The notes below the pieces were generated by a model that saw nothing but the letters and a program-made list of their open reading frames with translations, was not told the DNA's origin and made no database searches. From the NCBI GenBank assembly GCA_018646825.1, contig JABGUA010000168.1, positions 1 to 22,187 on the forward strand: a stretch of DNA of 22,187 nt, in the 5' to 3' direction. This document shows positions 1 to 6,059 of this stretch, piece by piece (within the stretch, counting starts at the first letter, position 1; every line of letters begins with the position of its first letter). This DNA comes from Piscirickettsiaceae bacterium. Lineage in GTDB: Bacteria > Pseudomonadota > Gammaproteobacteria > Nitrosococcales > Methylophagaceae. The position numbers and the translations under genes were made by a program.

Positions 1-5
1 AGCTG

Positions 6-34
6 TTGACGAGTAAGTTAGGATAAAATAGCAT
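6..34 (+). promoter_or_regulatory. Possible sigma70-type promoter for dhaL
   Basis: TTGACG (6-11) and TAGCAT (29-34) are separated by 17 bases and lie about 40 bases upstream of the dhaL start. The -35 matches the consensus at five of six positions and the -10 at four of six. Nothing else is visible in the first 71 bases, and the preceding gene lies outside the window, so dhaL could equally be read from further upstream. Confidence 0.3.
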
Positions 35-71
35 CGCTATTCTTAACCCAAATACAAAGGCTGGCCCAAGC

Positions 72-701
72 ATGCCAAACATTCTTCCTAGCTTAATTCA
101 GGCGGTCAGTAACACCATCAATGACCATGCTGATGAAGTCGCAGAATTAGACCGTGCTATTGGTGATGGTGATCATGTTATCAATTTACAACGTGGTATC
201 GCAGCACTACAGGCTATTGAAACCGAGTTAGGTGAATTAGAGTGGACGCCCGCGCTTATGAAAACAGGCATGACATTAATGTCAACAATGGGCGGCGCAT
301 CAGGTTCACTGTTCGGCACACTCTTCCTTAGCATGTCAAAAGCCGCCAAAGACAAATCACTCAACACCGCCACATGGACAGATATTTTTCATCAAGGTGT
401 CGAATCCGTTAAACAACGCGGCAAGGCTGATTTGGGTGAAAAAACCATGCTCGACACCCTCATTCCTGTTGCAAATCGTTTACGAGAAGACAGTACCAAT
501 GGTACTGAATTCAACCAACTACTCAAGAACGCGTCAGAACAAGCCATTATAGGCATGGCTTCAACGAAAGAGTTGATTGCTACTAAGGGCCGCGCCTCTT
601 TCCTCGGCGAACGCGCGATCGGACATATTGATGCCGGTGCAAGAACCAGTCAGTTGATAATTTGTACTATTTGTGACGTTTTAGCACAACAAAATAACTA
701 A
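72..701 (+). CDS. dhaL: Dihydroxyacetone kinase subunit DhaL (nucleotide-binding)
   Basis: This 209-residue protein matches the usual size of DhaL, the nucleotide-binding half of dihydroxyacetone kinase, a cytoplasmic enzyme that with DhaK phosphorylates dihydroxyacetone to DHAP. The Mg-binding signature AIGDGDH is present, with Asp27, Asp32 and Asp34 at the family spacing. It is followed by the GGASGSLFGT nucleotide loop (74-83), GKADLGEKTMLD (117-128) and the C-terminal GERAIGHIDAGA (179-190). The ATG at 72 has an AAAGG at 56-60, which is rather distant. No DhaM phosphotransferase subunit is in the window, so whether the donor is ATP or a PTS protein cannot be decided here. Unusually, its partner dhaK lies on the opposite strand and ends two bases after dhaL ends. 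In a RuMP methylotroph the pair would return dihydroxyacetone to central metabolism (inference). Confidence 0.93.
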   Translation: MPNILPSLIQAVSNTINDHADEVAELDRAIGDGDHVINLQRGIAALQAIETELGELEWTPALMKTGMTLMSTMGGASGSLFGTLFLSMSKAAKDKSLNTATWTDIFHQGVESVKQRGKADLGEKTMLDTLIPVANRLREDSTNGTEFNQLLKNASEQAIIGMASTKELIATKGRASFLGERAIGHIDAGARTSQLIICTICDVLAQQNN

Positions 702-703
702 AC

Positions 704-1687
704 TCACCAACGCAAATTGGCGGTATGAACCGGGGCGTCCCAAAGTGTAGTTAACGTGTCATCCATTAATGTGATCGTCATAGAACATCCTGCCATATCT
801 AGCGACGTCGTATAGTTTCCTACTAAGGATCGAATAACCTCAACACCGCGTGCTTGCCAATATTGAGCAGCCAAATCATAGACGGCATACAGTTCAATCA
901 ACGGAGTGCCACCAAAGCCATTAATATGCAATAACACTTGTTGTCCTGATTTGATATTGAGTTCTGCTTCAATAACATCAGCCAAGTCAGCCACAATCTC
1001 ACTGGCTGATTTCAATGGCAATGTCTCACGGCCGCGCTCACCATGTATACCGACACCAAACTCCATTTCATCTTCTGCAAGATCAAAAGTTGGCTTACCC
1101 AATGCTGGTACTGTACAACTAGTTAAGGCAACACCAATTGATGCTGTTGCCTTATTAACACGTTCTCCAAGGGCCTGACACGCCATCAAATCTGCCCCCG
1201 CTTCAGCCGCAGCGCCAACTAGTTTTTCAACAATTAACGTACCCGCTACACCGCGCCGGCCCGTGCTATGTTCGGCCGACAGCGACACGTCATCACATAC
1301 CAACACTGAGGCACTATCACCTTCAAGCATCTCCGCAGCGATTTCAAAATTCATCACATCGCCAGCATAATTCTTAACAATAAATAACACGCCGGCACCA
1401 TTATCAACAGCTTGTGCTGCCGCCATCATTTGATCTGGTGTCGGAGAAGTAAAAATATGTCCCGGACAAGCCGCATCGAGCATACCTGTTCCCACCATGC
1501 CAGCATGTAAAGGTTCGTGTCCCGCACCACCGCCCGACACCAGTGCAACCTTGGCCTGCGTAGCTGGTGACGAACGAGAAATAAAAGCTGGCTGTACATT
1601 AAAACTAACAATGTCATTGTGTGCCCGAGCAAATCCTTTCAGACTGTCGGTCAACAAGTCATCTGTATTATTCAACAGTTTTTTCAT
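704..1687 (-). CDS. dhaK: Dihydroxyacetone kinase subunit DhaK (substrate-binding)
   Basis: This 327-residue protein is the dihydroxyacetone-binding subunit of the kinase. Family hallmarks are GGGAGHEP (52-59), NYAGDVMNFE (106-115) with the catalytic-type Asp110, and GIHGE (213-217). His215 sits where the family forms a covalent hemiaminal with dihydroxyacetone. The C-terminal GNYTTSLDMAG (290-300) is also typical. A good Shine-Dalgarno (GGAGAAGGA) precedes the ATG and lies inside the end of the upstream HAD gene, whose TAG directly abuts this ATG, so the two are probably translationally coupled. The 3' end converges on dhaL with only two bases between the stop codons, leaving no room for a separate terminator. 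The assignment is secure; the split, convergent arrangement with dhaL is the odd part. Confidence 0.94.
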   Translation of the reverse strand: MKKLLNNTDDLLTDSLKGFARAHNDIVSFNVQPAFISRSSPATQAKVALVSGGGAGHEPLHAGMVGTGMLDAACPGHIFTSPTPDQMMAAAQAVDNGAGVLFIVKNYAGDVMNFEIAAEMLEGDSASVLVCDDVSLSAEHSTGRRGVAGTLIVEKLVGAAAEAGADLMACQALGERVNKATASIGVALTSCTVPALGKPTFDLAEDEMEFGVGIHGERGRETLPLKSASEIVADLADVIEAELNIKSGQQVLLHINGFGGTPLIELYAVYDLAAQYWQARGVEVIRSLVGNYTTSLDMAGCSMTITLMDDTLTTLWDAPVHTANLRW

Positions 1688-2539
1688 CTATTCCTTCTCC
1701 ACTACATCATTCAAAAATGACTCTCGCAACGCGGCGGTAATTGACTCAAGATCATCCAGTACCCACGTTGGCTGATAATCCATCTCTGCTAATTCATTCC
1801 GATCAGAAATTCCCGTCAACACCAAGATACTGCGAATACCTGCATTGACGGCACCCAAAATATCAGTATTTAAACGATCACCAATCGCTACCGTTTCGGC
1901 CTGTGTCGTACCCAAGGTAGATAATGCTTGTTGATATAAAATAGGTTCAGGTTTTCCAATACTGATCGCTTTCACCCCAGTCGCAGCCTCAAGTGCAGCA
2001 ATTGTCCCGCCATTGCCTATAACATCACCCAGTTCAGTCGGCAAGGTTGTATCAGCATTAGTTGCATAAAATGCCGCCCCCTTTTTAATATTCAGCGTCG
2101 CTGTCGCTAACTTATCCCAAGTTAAAGTTCTATCTAACCCCGACACCACCAAGTCAGCACCTCGCTGTTTGCCATTGCCATCGACCTCATATAAGTCAGT
2201 TAATATAAAACCCTGTTTTTCTAACGGTTCCTTTAAACCACTTTCTCCGATCACAAATACGCGCTTTTTATCACCCGGCTGTTGCTTAACCAAATATTTA
2301 GCCGTCGCCATACTAGACGTTAGCACTTCATCGGCAATGACCGTGACACCCATTTTGGCTAACTTATCAATATATTGCCGTTGCGTTAAACTCGCATTAT
2401 TGGTTGCCAACACAAAAGGCAAACCAAGATCTCTGAGTGTCGAAAAAAAGGCTTTCAAACCTGAGATAGGCTTATCTCCATGCCAAAGCACCCCATCCAT
2501 ATCGATAATTAAACCTTTTACATTATCTATTTTTGCCAT
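1688..2539 (-). CDS. HAD-superfamily phosphatase, NagD/phosphoglycolate phosphatase-like
   Basis: A 283-residue HAD hydrolase of the NagD-like (class IIA) group. Motif I is DMDGVLW (13-19) with nucleophile Asp13 and acid/base Asp15. Motif II is in LATNNAS, the lysine motif in IGKPEP, and motif IV in IGDRLNTDI. Members dephosphorylate small phosphates such as phosphoglycolate, nucleoside monophosphates or glycerol phosphate; the substrate here is unknown. The start is taken at the ATG whose complement is 2537-2539, giving MAKIDNVKG. The frame stays open for 46 more codons upstream, but that extension is Cys- and Val-rich and unlike the family. The stop codon abuts the dhaK ATG, so the phosphatase and dihydroxyacetone kinase subunit are made from one transcript. 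A role in triose or glycolate phosphate balance is only inference. Confidence 0.88.
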   Translation of the reverse strand: MAKIDNVKGLIIDMDGVLWHGDKPISGLKAFFSTLRDLGLPFVLATNNASLTQRQYIDKLAKMGVTVIADEVLTSSMATAKYLVKQQPGDKKRVFVIGESGLKEPLEKQGFILTDLYEVDGNGKQRGADLVVSGLDRTLTWDKLATATLNIKKGAAFYATNADTTLPTELGDVIGNGGTIAALEAATGVKAISIGKPEPILYQQALSTLGTTQAETVAIGDRLNTDILGAVNAGIRSILVLTGISDRNELAEMDYQPTWVLDDLESITAALRESFLNDVVEKE

Positions 2540-2615
2540 TGTTCCCACTTGTCCAAACAAAAGTTTTGCGCCAAACGCAAAAATGAACCACAGCTTGGCA
2601 TAAACCAAATCACAC

Positions 2616-2625
2616 TGTCTAGACA
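2616..2625. promoter_or_regulatory. Perfect 10-bp palindrome in the HAD/hps1 divergent spacer
   Basis: TGTCTAGACA is a perfect inverted repeat between the divergently read HAD-dhaK and hps1 units. It lies 36 bases upstream of the hps1 -35 box and is flanked by CACAC runs. Its position would suit an operator serving either side, but no regulator family can be assigned from the sequence and a palindrome of this length could be chance. Confidence 0.25.
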
Positions 2626-2661
2626 CCACACACCGACCCACGTATAAACCACAGGATAAAA

Positions 2662-2691
2662 TTGACACTCCACACACTATTACTATATAGT
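2662..2691 (+). promoter_or_regulatory. Strong sigma70 promoter of hps1
   Basis: A perfect TTGACA (2662-2667) is separated by 18 bases from TATAGT (2686-2691, five of six consensus positions). Transcription would start near 2698 and leave a leader of about 54 bases before the hps1 ATG. The same TTGACA-N18-TATAGT combination precedes hps2. A near-consensus promoter fits an enzyme that must be abundant during growth on one-carbon compounds. Confidence 0.75.
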
Positions 2692-2751
2692 CTCCCGGCG
2701 TATTTTCAGCGTAAATAAACTTAAATATTACTTAATTAGGAGCATGTCAAC

Positions 2752-3393
2752 ATGGCAAAAGCACTTATCCAAATGGCGTTAGATTCTCTAGATTTTGATG
2801 CAACAATCGCACTTGCAGAGCAAGTAGCACCCTATGTTGACATCTTAGAAATCGGCACACCTTGCATCAAATATAACGGTCTAGAACTTGTTACTGCATT
2901 GAAAGCTAAATTCCCAGAAAAATTAATCCTTGTTGACCTTAAAACAATGGATGCTGGCGAATATGAGTCAACACCTTTCTATGAAGCTGGTGGCGACATC
3001 TGTACTGTTCTTGGTGTTTCTGATAAAGCAACAATGGGCGGCGTTATCAAAGCAGCAAACGCAAACAATGCTGAAGCTCAAATTGATTTAATCAGTGTTA
3101 AAGATAAAGCAGCTACAGCAACTGAAGCTGCAGCAAATGGCGCTCAAATCATCGGTGTTCACACTGGTCTTGACGCTCAAGCAGCAGGTCAAACACCTTT
3201 TGCTGACTTAAGCTTAATTGCTGGTCTTAACTTAGGTGTTCGCATCTCAGTTGCTGGTGGTATTAACAAAGATACTATCCAAGAAACAGTACGTGCCGGT
3301 GCAACAATCGTTGTCGTTGGTGCTGCAATCTACGGTGCTGATTCACCTGCAGACTCTGCAAAAGAATTACGTGCTCTAGTTGATGCTGCATAA
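2752..3393 (+). CDS. hxlA: 3-hexulose-6-phosphate synthase, copy 1
   Basis: A full-length 213-residue HPS of the OMP decarboxylase suprafamily. It condenses formaldehyde with ribulose 5-phosphate to give D-arabino-3-hexulose 6-phosphate, the first step of the RuMP cycle. The family DxKxxD motif is present as VDLKTMDAG, with Asp62, Lys64 and Asp67. EIGTP (33-37) and the phosphate-binding SVAGGIN and VVVGAAIYG segments are also seen. The ATG at 2752 has AGGAG at 2738-2742, nine bases away. By eye it is about 85% identical to the second copy at 5413-6048, and the two share a 68-base identical tract. It has its own strong promoter and terminator, so it appears to be a single-gene unit. Codon choice is narrow, with many GCA, GCT and AAA codons, as expected of a highly expressed gene. 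Confidence 0.96.
   Translation: MAKALIQMALDSLDFDATIALAEQVAPYVDILEIGTPCIKYNGLELVTALKAKFPEKLILVDLKTMDAGEYESTPFYEAGGDICTVLGVSDKATMGGVIKAANANNAEAQIDLISVKDKAATATEAAANGAQIIGVHTGLDAQAAGQTPFADLSLIAGLNLGVRISVAGGINKDTIQETVRAGATIVVVGAAIYGADSPADSAKELRALVDAA
3139..3206 (+). repeat. 68-base direct repeat shared with hps2 (copy 1)
   Basis: This tract is identical base for base to 5794-5861, and the bases immediately on either side differ between the two copies. It encodes the GAQIIGVHTGLDAQAAGQTP region of HPS. Identity at every third codon position, in genes that otherwise differ at many sites, suggests recent recombination or very strong codon selection. Confidence 0.9.
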
Positions 3394-3418
3394 TTTCTAG
3401 CATCCAACTGTAAGAACT

Positions 3419-3452
3419 AAAGGCGGGCGATGCAAATCACCCGCCTTTTTCT
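3419..3452 (+). terminator. Rho-independent terminator of hps1
   Basis: A nine-base-pair stem pairs AAAGGCGGG (3419-3427) with CCCGCCTTT (3440-3448). Inside it, GAT/ATC (3429-3431 with 3436-3438) closes a GCAA tetraloop. A T-rich run (TTTTTC) follows. It lies 25 bases after the hps1 stop. Confidence 0.9.
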
Positions 3453-3609
3453 TTGAACAGTATCCGACAAGCCGAATAACAACGACGTAAACAGTCATCA
3501 ATTCGTCATTATCGACCGCTAGCATTCCACTACACATTAAAACATAGTAAAATACTGGTTTTTATTCAGACTCTTATGAATAACACGACTTATAACAAAG
3601 GTAACTCTA

Positions 3610-4146
3610 ATGAGTGAAAAAGGTTTCTTCTCTTCAATTTGTGGCTTATTTAAAGGCATTTTTTCATCAGGTACTCAACAACAGCCTGCTGCTGCACCAC
3701 AAACACAGACTGCTCAAACAGCAACCGAAGCAGTAAAAGAAGAAATTGCTGACGTCATTCAGGAAGTAAAAGAGGTTATAGAAGCTGCTCCCGCTGTGGC
3801 CGGCATGACAGGCGTTGCTCAATATATCGCCAACCTTTCAGACACTATAAGTTATGTCACCGGTGTCGAACGCTATATTCAAAATCAACTTTCTTCAACC
3901 CACACTCTGACCAGTGTTGAACGTTATATTCAAAACAAAGTCTCAACCAGCTTGTCAATGACCAGTGTTGAACGTTACATTCAAAATAACGTCGATGCAC
4001 CTGCATCAATCACAATGACCAGTGTCGCGCGCTACATTCAAAGTAATGCGAAACCGATGACCGGCGTCGAACAATATATTCAAAATAAAGCCAAGCTCGC
4101 TACCGTTTTAACAGGTGTAGCACGTTACATTCTTAAAAATAGTTAA
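3610..4146 (+). CDS. Repeat protein with seven T-[GS]-V-x-x-Y-I decapeptides, possible scaffold
   Basis: I do not recognise a named family for this 178-residue protein. It begins with a short hydrophobic, potentially amphipathic segment (5-20, containing ICGLFKGIF). A Gln/Pro/Ala/Thr-rich linker (21-38) and a charged helix with heptad-like Val/Ile/Ala spacing (about 39-60) follow. Seven decapeptides start at residues 66, 83, 100, 117, 136, 150 and 167, giving spacings of 17, 17, 17, 19, 14 and 17. Their consensus is [MLV]-T-[GS]-V-[EA]-[RQ]-Y-I-[QAL]-[NSK]. There is no signal peptide with a cleavage site, and no catalytic motif. The ATG has AAAGG at 3597-3601, eight bases away. It lies between hps1 and tal, all on one strand. 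Multivalent short motifs joined by flexible linkers suggest scaffolding or client binding (inference). A phasin- or surface-associated role cannot be excluded. Confidence 0.85.
   Translation: MSEKGFFSSICGLFKGIFSSGTQQQPAAAPQTQTAQTATEAVKEEIADVIQEVKEVIEAAPAVAGMTGVAQYIANLSDTISYVTGVERYIQNQLSSTHTLTSVERYIQNKVSTSLSMTSVERYIQNNVDAPASITMTSVARYIQSNAKPMTGVEQYIQNKAKLATVLTGVARYILKNS
3805..4137 (+). repeat. Seven in-frame coding repeats (30 bases each, about 51-base period)
   Basis: Units begin at 3805, 3856, 3907, 3958, 4015, 4057 and 4108. The core reads roughly ACCAGTGTTGAACGTTA, then ATTCAAAA. Units three and four (3907 and 3958) are nearly identical in DNA; the outer units have diverged but keep Thr, Val, Tyr and Ile. 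All spacings are multiples of three, so selection is on the protein. The pattern fits internal duplication followed by drift. Confidence 0.92.
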
Positions 4147-4196
4147 GACACGCTTACCGATAGAAACGGAGTATTGGCAAAAGTAAACCATTCTCT

Positions 4197-4233
4197 CTGA
4201 CCCCAACAGACAAATGTGGCCGGTCAGCTTTTT
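4197..4233 (+). terminator. Weak terminator or attenuator between repeat-protein gene and tal
   Basis: CTGACC (4197-4202) can pair with GGTCAG (4222-4227), a six-base-pair stem with a long 19-base loop, followed by CTTTTT. It sits 50 bases after the repeat-protein stop and 29 bases before the transaldolase start. I see no convincing promoter between it and tal, so it may only reduce read-through. Confidence 0.4.
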
Positions 4234-4261
4234 AACCACTAAATTTAAAGGTATTTTTCAT

Positions 4262-5245
4262 ATGGCAAATCTACTAGATCAGCTAAAAGAAATGACCGTT
4301 GTTGTTGCAGACACAGGTGATATTGCTGCAATCGAGCAATTCACACCTCGTGATGCAACAACTAACCCATCACTCATCACAGCGGCTGCACAAATGCCAC
4401 AATACCAAGGCATTGTTGATGACACTTTAAAGGGTGCGCGCGAAACTGTTGGTGCTGCTGCATCTGCATCAGATGTTGTAACATTGGCCTTCGATCGTCT
4501 AGCCGTTTCTTTCGGTTTGAAAATCCTTGATATCGTGCCACAACGTGTTTCTACAGAAGTAGATGCACGTTTGTCATATGATACTGATGCAACAATTGCG
4601 AAAGGTCGTGACCTTATCGCACAATACGAAGCTGCTGGCGTATCACGCGAACGCATCTTGATTAAAATTGCTGCAACATGGGAAGGCATCCAAGCGGCAA
4701 AAGTACTAGAAGAAGAAGGCATTCACACTAACCTGACACTCGTCTTCGGTCTTCACCAAGCAATCGCTTGTGCTGAAAATGGTATCCAACTTATTTCACC
4801 TTTCGTTGGTCGCATCCTTGATTGGTACAAAAAAGATACAGGTACTGAGTCATACGCAGCAAACGAAGATCCGGGCGTTGTTTCAGTTACTGCAATCTAT
4901 AATTACTTCAAAAAATTCGGTTACAAAACAGAAGTTATGGGCGCAAGCTTCCGTAACTTAGGTGAAATAACAGAGTTAGCCGGCGTTGATTTATTAACAA
5001 TCTCTCCTGGTTTACTTGATGAATTGCAATCGACTGAAGGTGAGCTTCCACGCAAACTTTCAGTAGAACAAGCAAATGCCTCTGATATCGCAAAAATCAA
5101 TATGGATAAAGCGACTTTTGATGCAATGCATAAAACAGATCGCATGGCGACAGAAAAATTGGCTGAAGGTATTGATGGCTTCGCAAAAGCATTAGGCTCT
5201 TTAGAAGAGTTACTAGCAGCTCGCTTAGCAGAACTAGAAGCTTAA
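4262..5245 (+). CDS. tal: Transaldolase (TalB-type)
   Basis: A 327-residue classical transaldolase, close to the usual 317 or so. It moves a dihydroxyacetone unit between sugar phosphates in the cytoplasm and here would serve the rearrangement branch of the RuMP cycle. The Schiff-base lysine is Lys135 in RILIKIAATWEGI. Other family residues are Asp17 in VVADTGD, the TTNPSL motif (33-38), Glu99 in STEVDARLS, and GRILDWYK (183-190). The start MANLLDQLKEM at 4262 matches the family N-terminus and has AAAGG at 4247-4251. An in-frame ATG at 4214 lies inside the candidate terminator hairpin and lacks a ribosome site, so it is rejected. It follows the repeat-protein gene by 115 bases with no clear promoter of its own, and ends at a strong hairpin. 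Confidence 0.96.
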   Translation: MANLLDQLKEMTVVVADTGDIAAIEQFTPRDATTNPSLITAAAQMPQYQGIVDDTLKGARETVGAAASASDVVTLAFDRLAVSFGLKILDIVPQRVSTEVDARLSYDTDATIAKGRDLIAQYEAAGVSRERILIKIAATWEGIQAAKVLEEEGIHTNLTLVFGLHQAIACAENGIQLISPFVGRILDWYKKDTGTESYAANEDPGVVSVTAIYNYFKKFGYKTEVMGASFRNLGEITELAGVDLLTISPGLLDELQSTEGELPRKLSVEQANASDIAKINMDKATFDAMHKTDRMATEKLAEGIDGFAKALGSLEELLAARLAELEA

Positions 5246-5267
5246 TCGCTTAATAGTCTGCAGAAAC

Positions 5268-5313
5268 AGCCTAGCCTAAGCAGTGAATTATCACTAATTA
5301 GGCTAGTGCTTTA
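5268..5313 (+). terminator. Hairpin terminator after tal
   Basis: CTAGCCTAA (5271-5279) pairs with TTAGGCTAG (5298-5306). An inner stem AGTGA/TCACT (5282-5286 with 5291-5295) closes an ATTA loop, and AGC/GCT extends the base across a bulged T. The following T-tract is short (GCTTTAT), so termination may be incomplete, but the position just before the hps2 promoter fits. Confidence 0.65.
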
Positions 5314-5327
5314 TATCCCAATCTAAA

Positions 5328-5357
5328 TTGACATTGATCTGGGATGTGAATTATAGT
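5328..5357 (+). promoter_or_regulatory. Strong sigma70 promoter of hps2-hpi
   Basis: Perfect TTGACA (5328-5333), an 18-base spacer and TATAGT (5352-5357). Both hexamers and the spacer length are the same as in the hps1 promoter, while the spacer sequence differs. Transcription would begin near 5364. Confidence 0.75.
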
Positions 5358-5400
5358 CCTGAGTCGCGCATCGACGTGATCAGACAAAAAACATTACTTT

Positions 5401-5405
5401 AGGAG
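5401..5405 (+). promoter_or_regulatory. Ribosome binding site deciding the hps2 start
   Basis: AGGAG lies one base before an ATG at 5407 and seven bases before a second in-frame ATG at 5413. Only the second has workable spacing, and it gives MAEIQMALDS, which matches the N-terminus of copy 1. The start is therefore 5413. Confidence 0.8.
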
Positions 5406-5412
5406 TATGAAA

Positions 5413-6048
5413 ATGGCAGAAATTCAAATGGCTCTAGATTCTCTAGACTTTGACGCAACAATGGCTTTAGCAGAACAAGTTGCACCTTATGTTGATATCT
5501 TAGAAATCGGCACACCTTGCATCAAATACAACGGCCTTAAGCTTGTTAAAGCTTTGAAAGCGGCTCACCCAGACAAAAAAATCCTTGTTGACCTTAAAAC
5601 AATGGATGCTGGTGAATACGAAGCAACACCTTTCTACGAAGCTGGCGGTACTATCTGTACAGTTCTTGGTGCAGCTGACATGGCTACAATCGGTGGTGTT
5701 ATCAAAGCAGCAAACGCTAACGGTGCAGAAGCGCAAGTTGATTTAATCGGTGTTGAAGATAAAGCAGCAGTTGCAAAAGCAGCAGCAGCAAACGGCGCTC
5801 AAATCATCGGTGTTCACACTGGTCTTGACGCTCAAGCAGCAGGTCAAACACCTTTTGCTGATTTAAACATGATCGCTGGTCTTGGCATGGATGTAAAAAT
5901 CTCTGTTGCTGGTGGTATTAACAAAGATACAATCCAAAGCACTGTTCAAGCTGGTGCAGCAATTGTTGTTGTTGGCGCGGCTATCTACGGCGCACCTTCT
6001 CCAGCAGAATCAGCTAAAGAATTACGTGCTTTAGTTGACGCAGCATAA
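5413..6048 (+). CDS. hxlA: 3-hexulose-6-phosphate synthase, copy 2
   Basis: A 211-residue HPS with the same reaction as copy 1: formaldehyde plus ribulose 5-phosphate gives hexulose 6-phosphate. The catalytic motif is VDLKTMDAG with Asp60, Lys62 and Asp65, and EIGTP is at 31-35. Against copy 1 I count about 32 differences, so roughly 85% identity, concentrated in surface-type positions such as Lys/Glu swaps around residues 43-56. It is followed after 11 bases by the isomerase gene, forming the classic hps-hpi operon. Having two near-identical HPS genes, one alone and one coupled to the isomerase, suggests dosage or separate regulation; no functional divergence is visible in the active site. 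Confidence 0.96.
   Translation: MAEIQMALDSLDFDATMALAEQVAPYVDILEIGTPCIKYNGLKLVKALKAAHPDKKILVDLKTMDAGEYEATPFYEAGGTICTVLGAADMATIGGVIKAANANGAEAQVDLIGVEDKAAVAKAAAANGAQIIGVHTGLDAQAAGQTPFADLNMIAGLGMDVKISVAGGINKDTIQSTVQAGAAIVVVGAAIYGAPSPAESAKELRALVDAA
5794..5861 (+). repeat. 68-base direct repeat shared with hps1 (copy 2)
   Basis: Identical to 3139-3206 and in the same orientation. The two copies bracket 2.6 kb holding the hps1 terminator, the repeat-protein gene, tal and the hps2 promoter, so recombination between them would delete that block and leave one hybrid hps. Confidence 0.9.
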
Positions 6049-6059
6049 GGAATAGAATT

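Noticed and set aside
3805..4137. Regular repeats that could suggest a CRISPR array
   Set aside because: The units are in frame, encode a conserved peptide, differ in DNA sequence, and have no constant repeat with unique spacers.
4214..4261. Upstream in-frame start for transaldolase
   Set aside because: It lies within a hairpin, has no ribosome site and adds residues unlike the family; the start at 4262 fits family and spacing.
5407..5412. ATG at 5407 as the start of hps2
   Set aside because: It is one base from the AGGAG, too close for initiation; the ATG at 5413 has ideal spacing and matches hps1.
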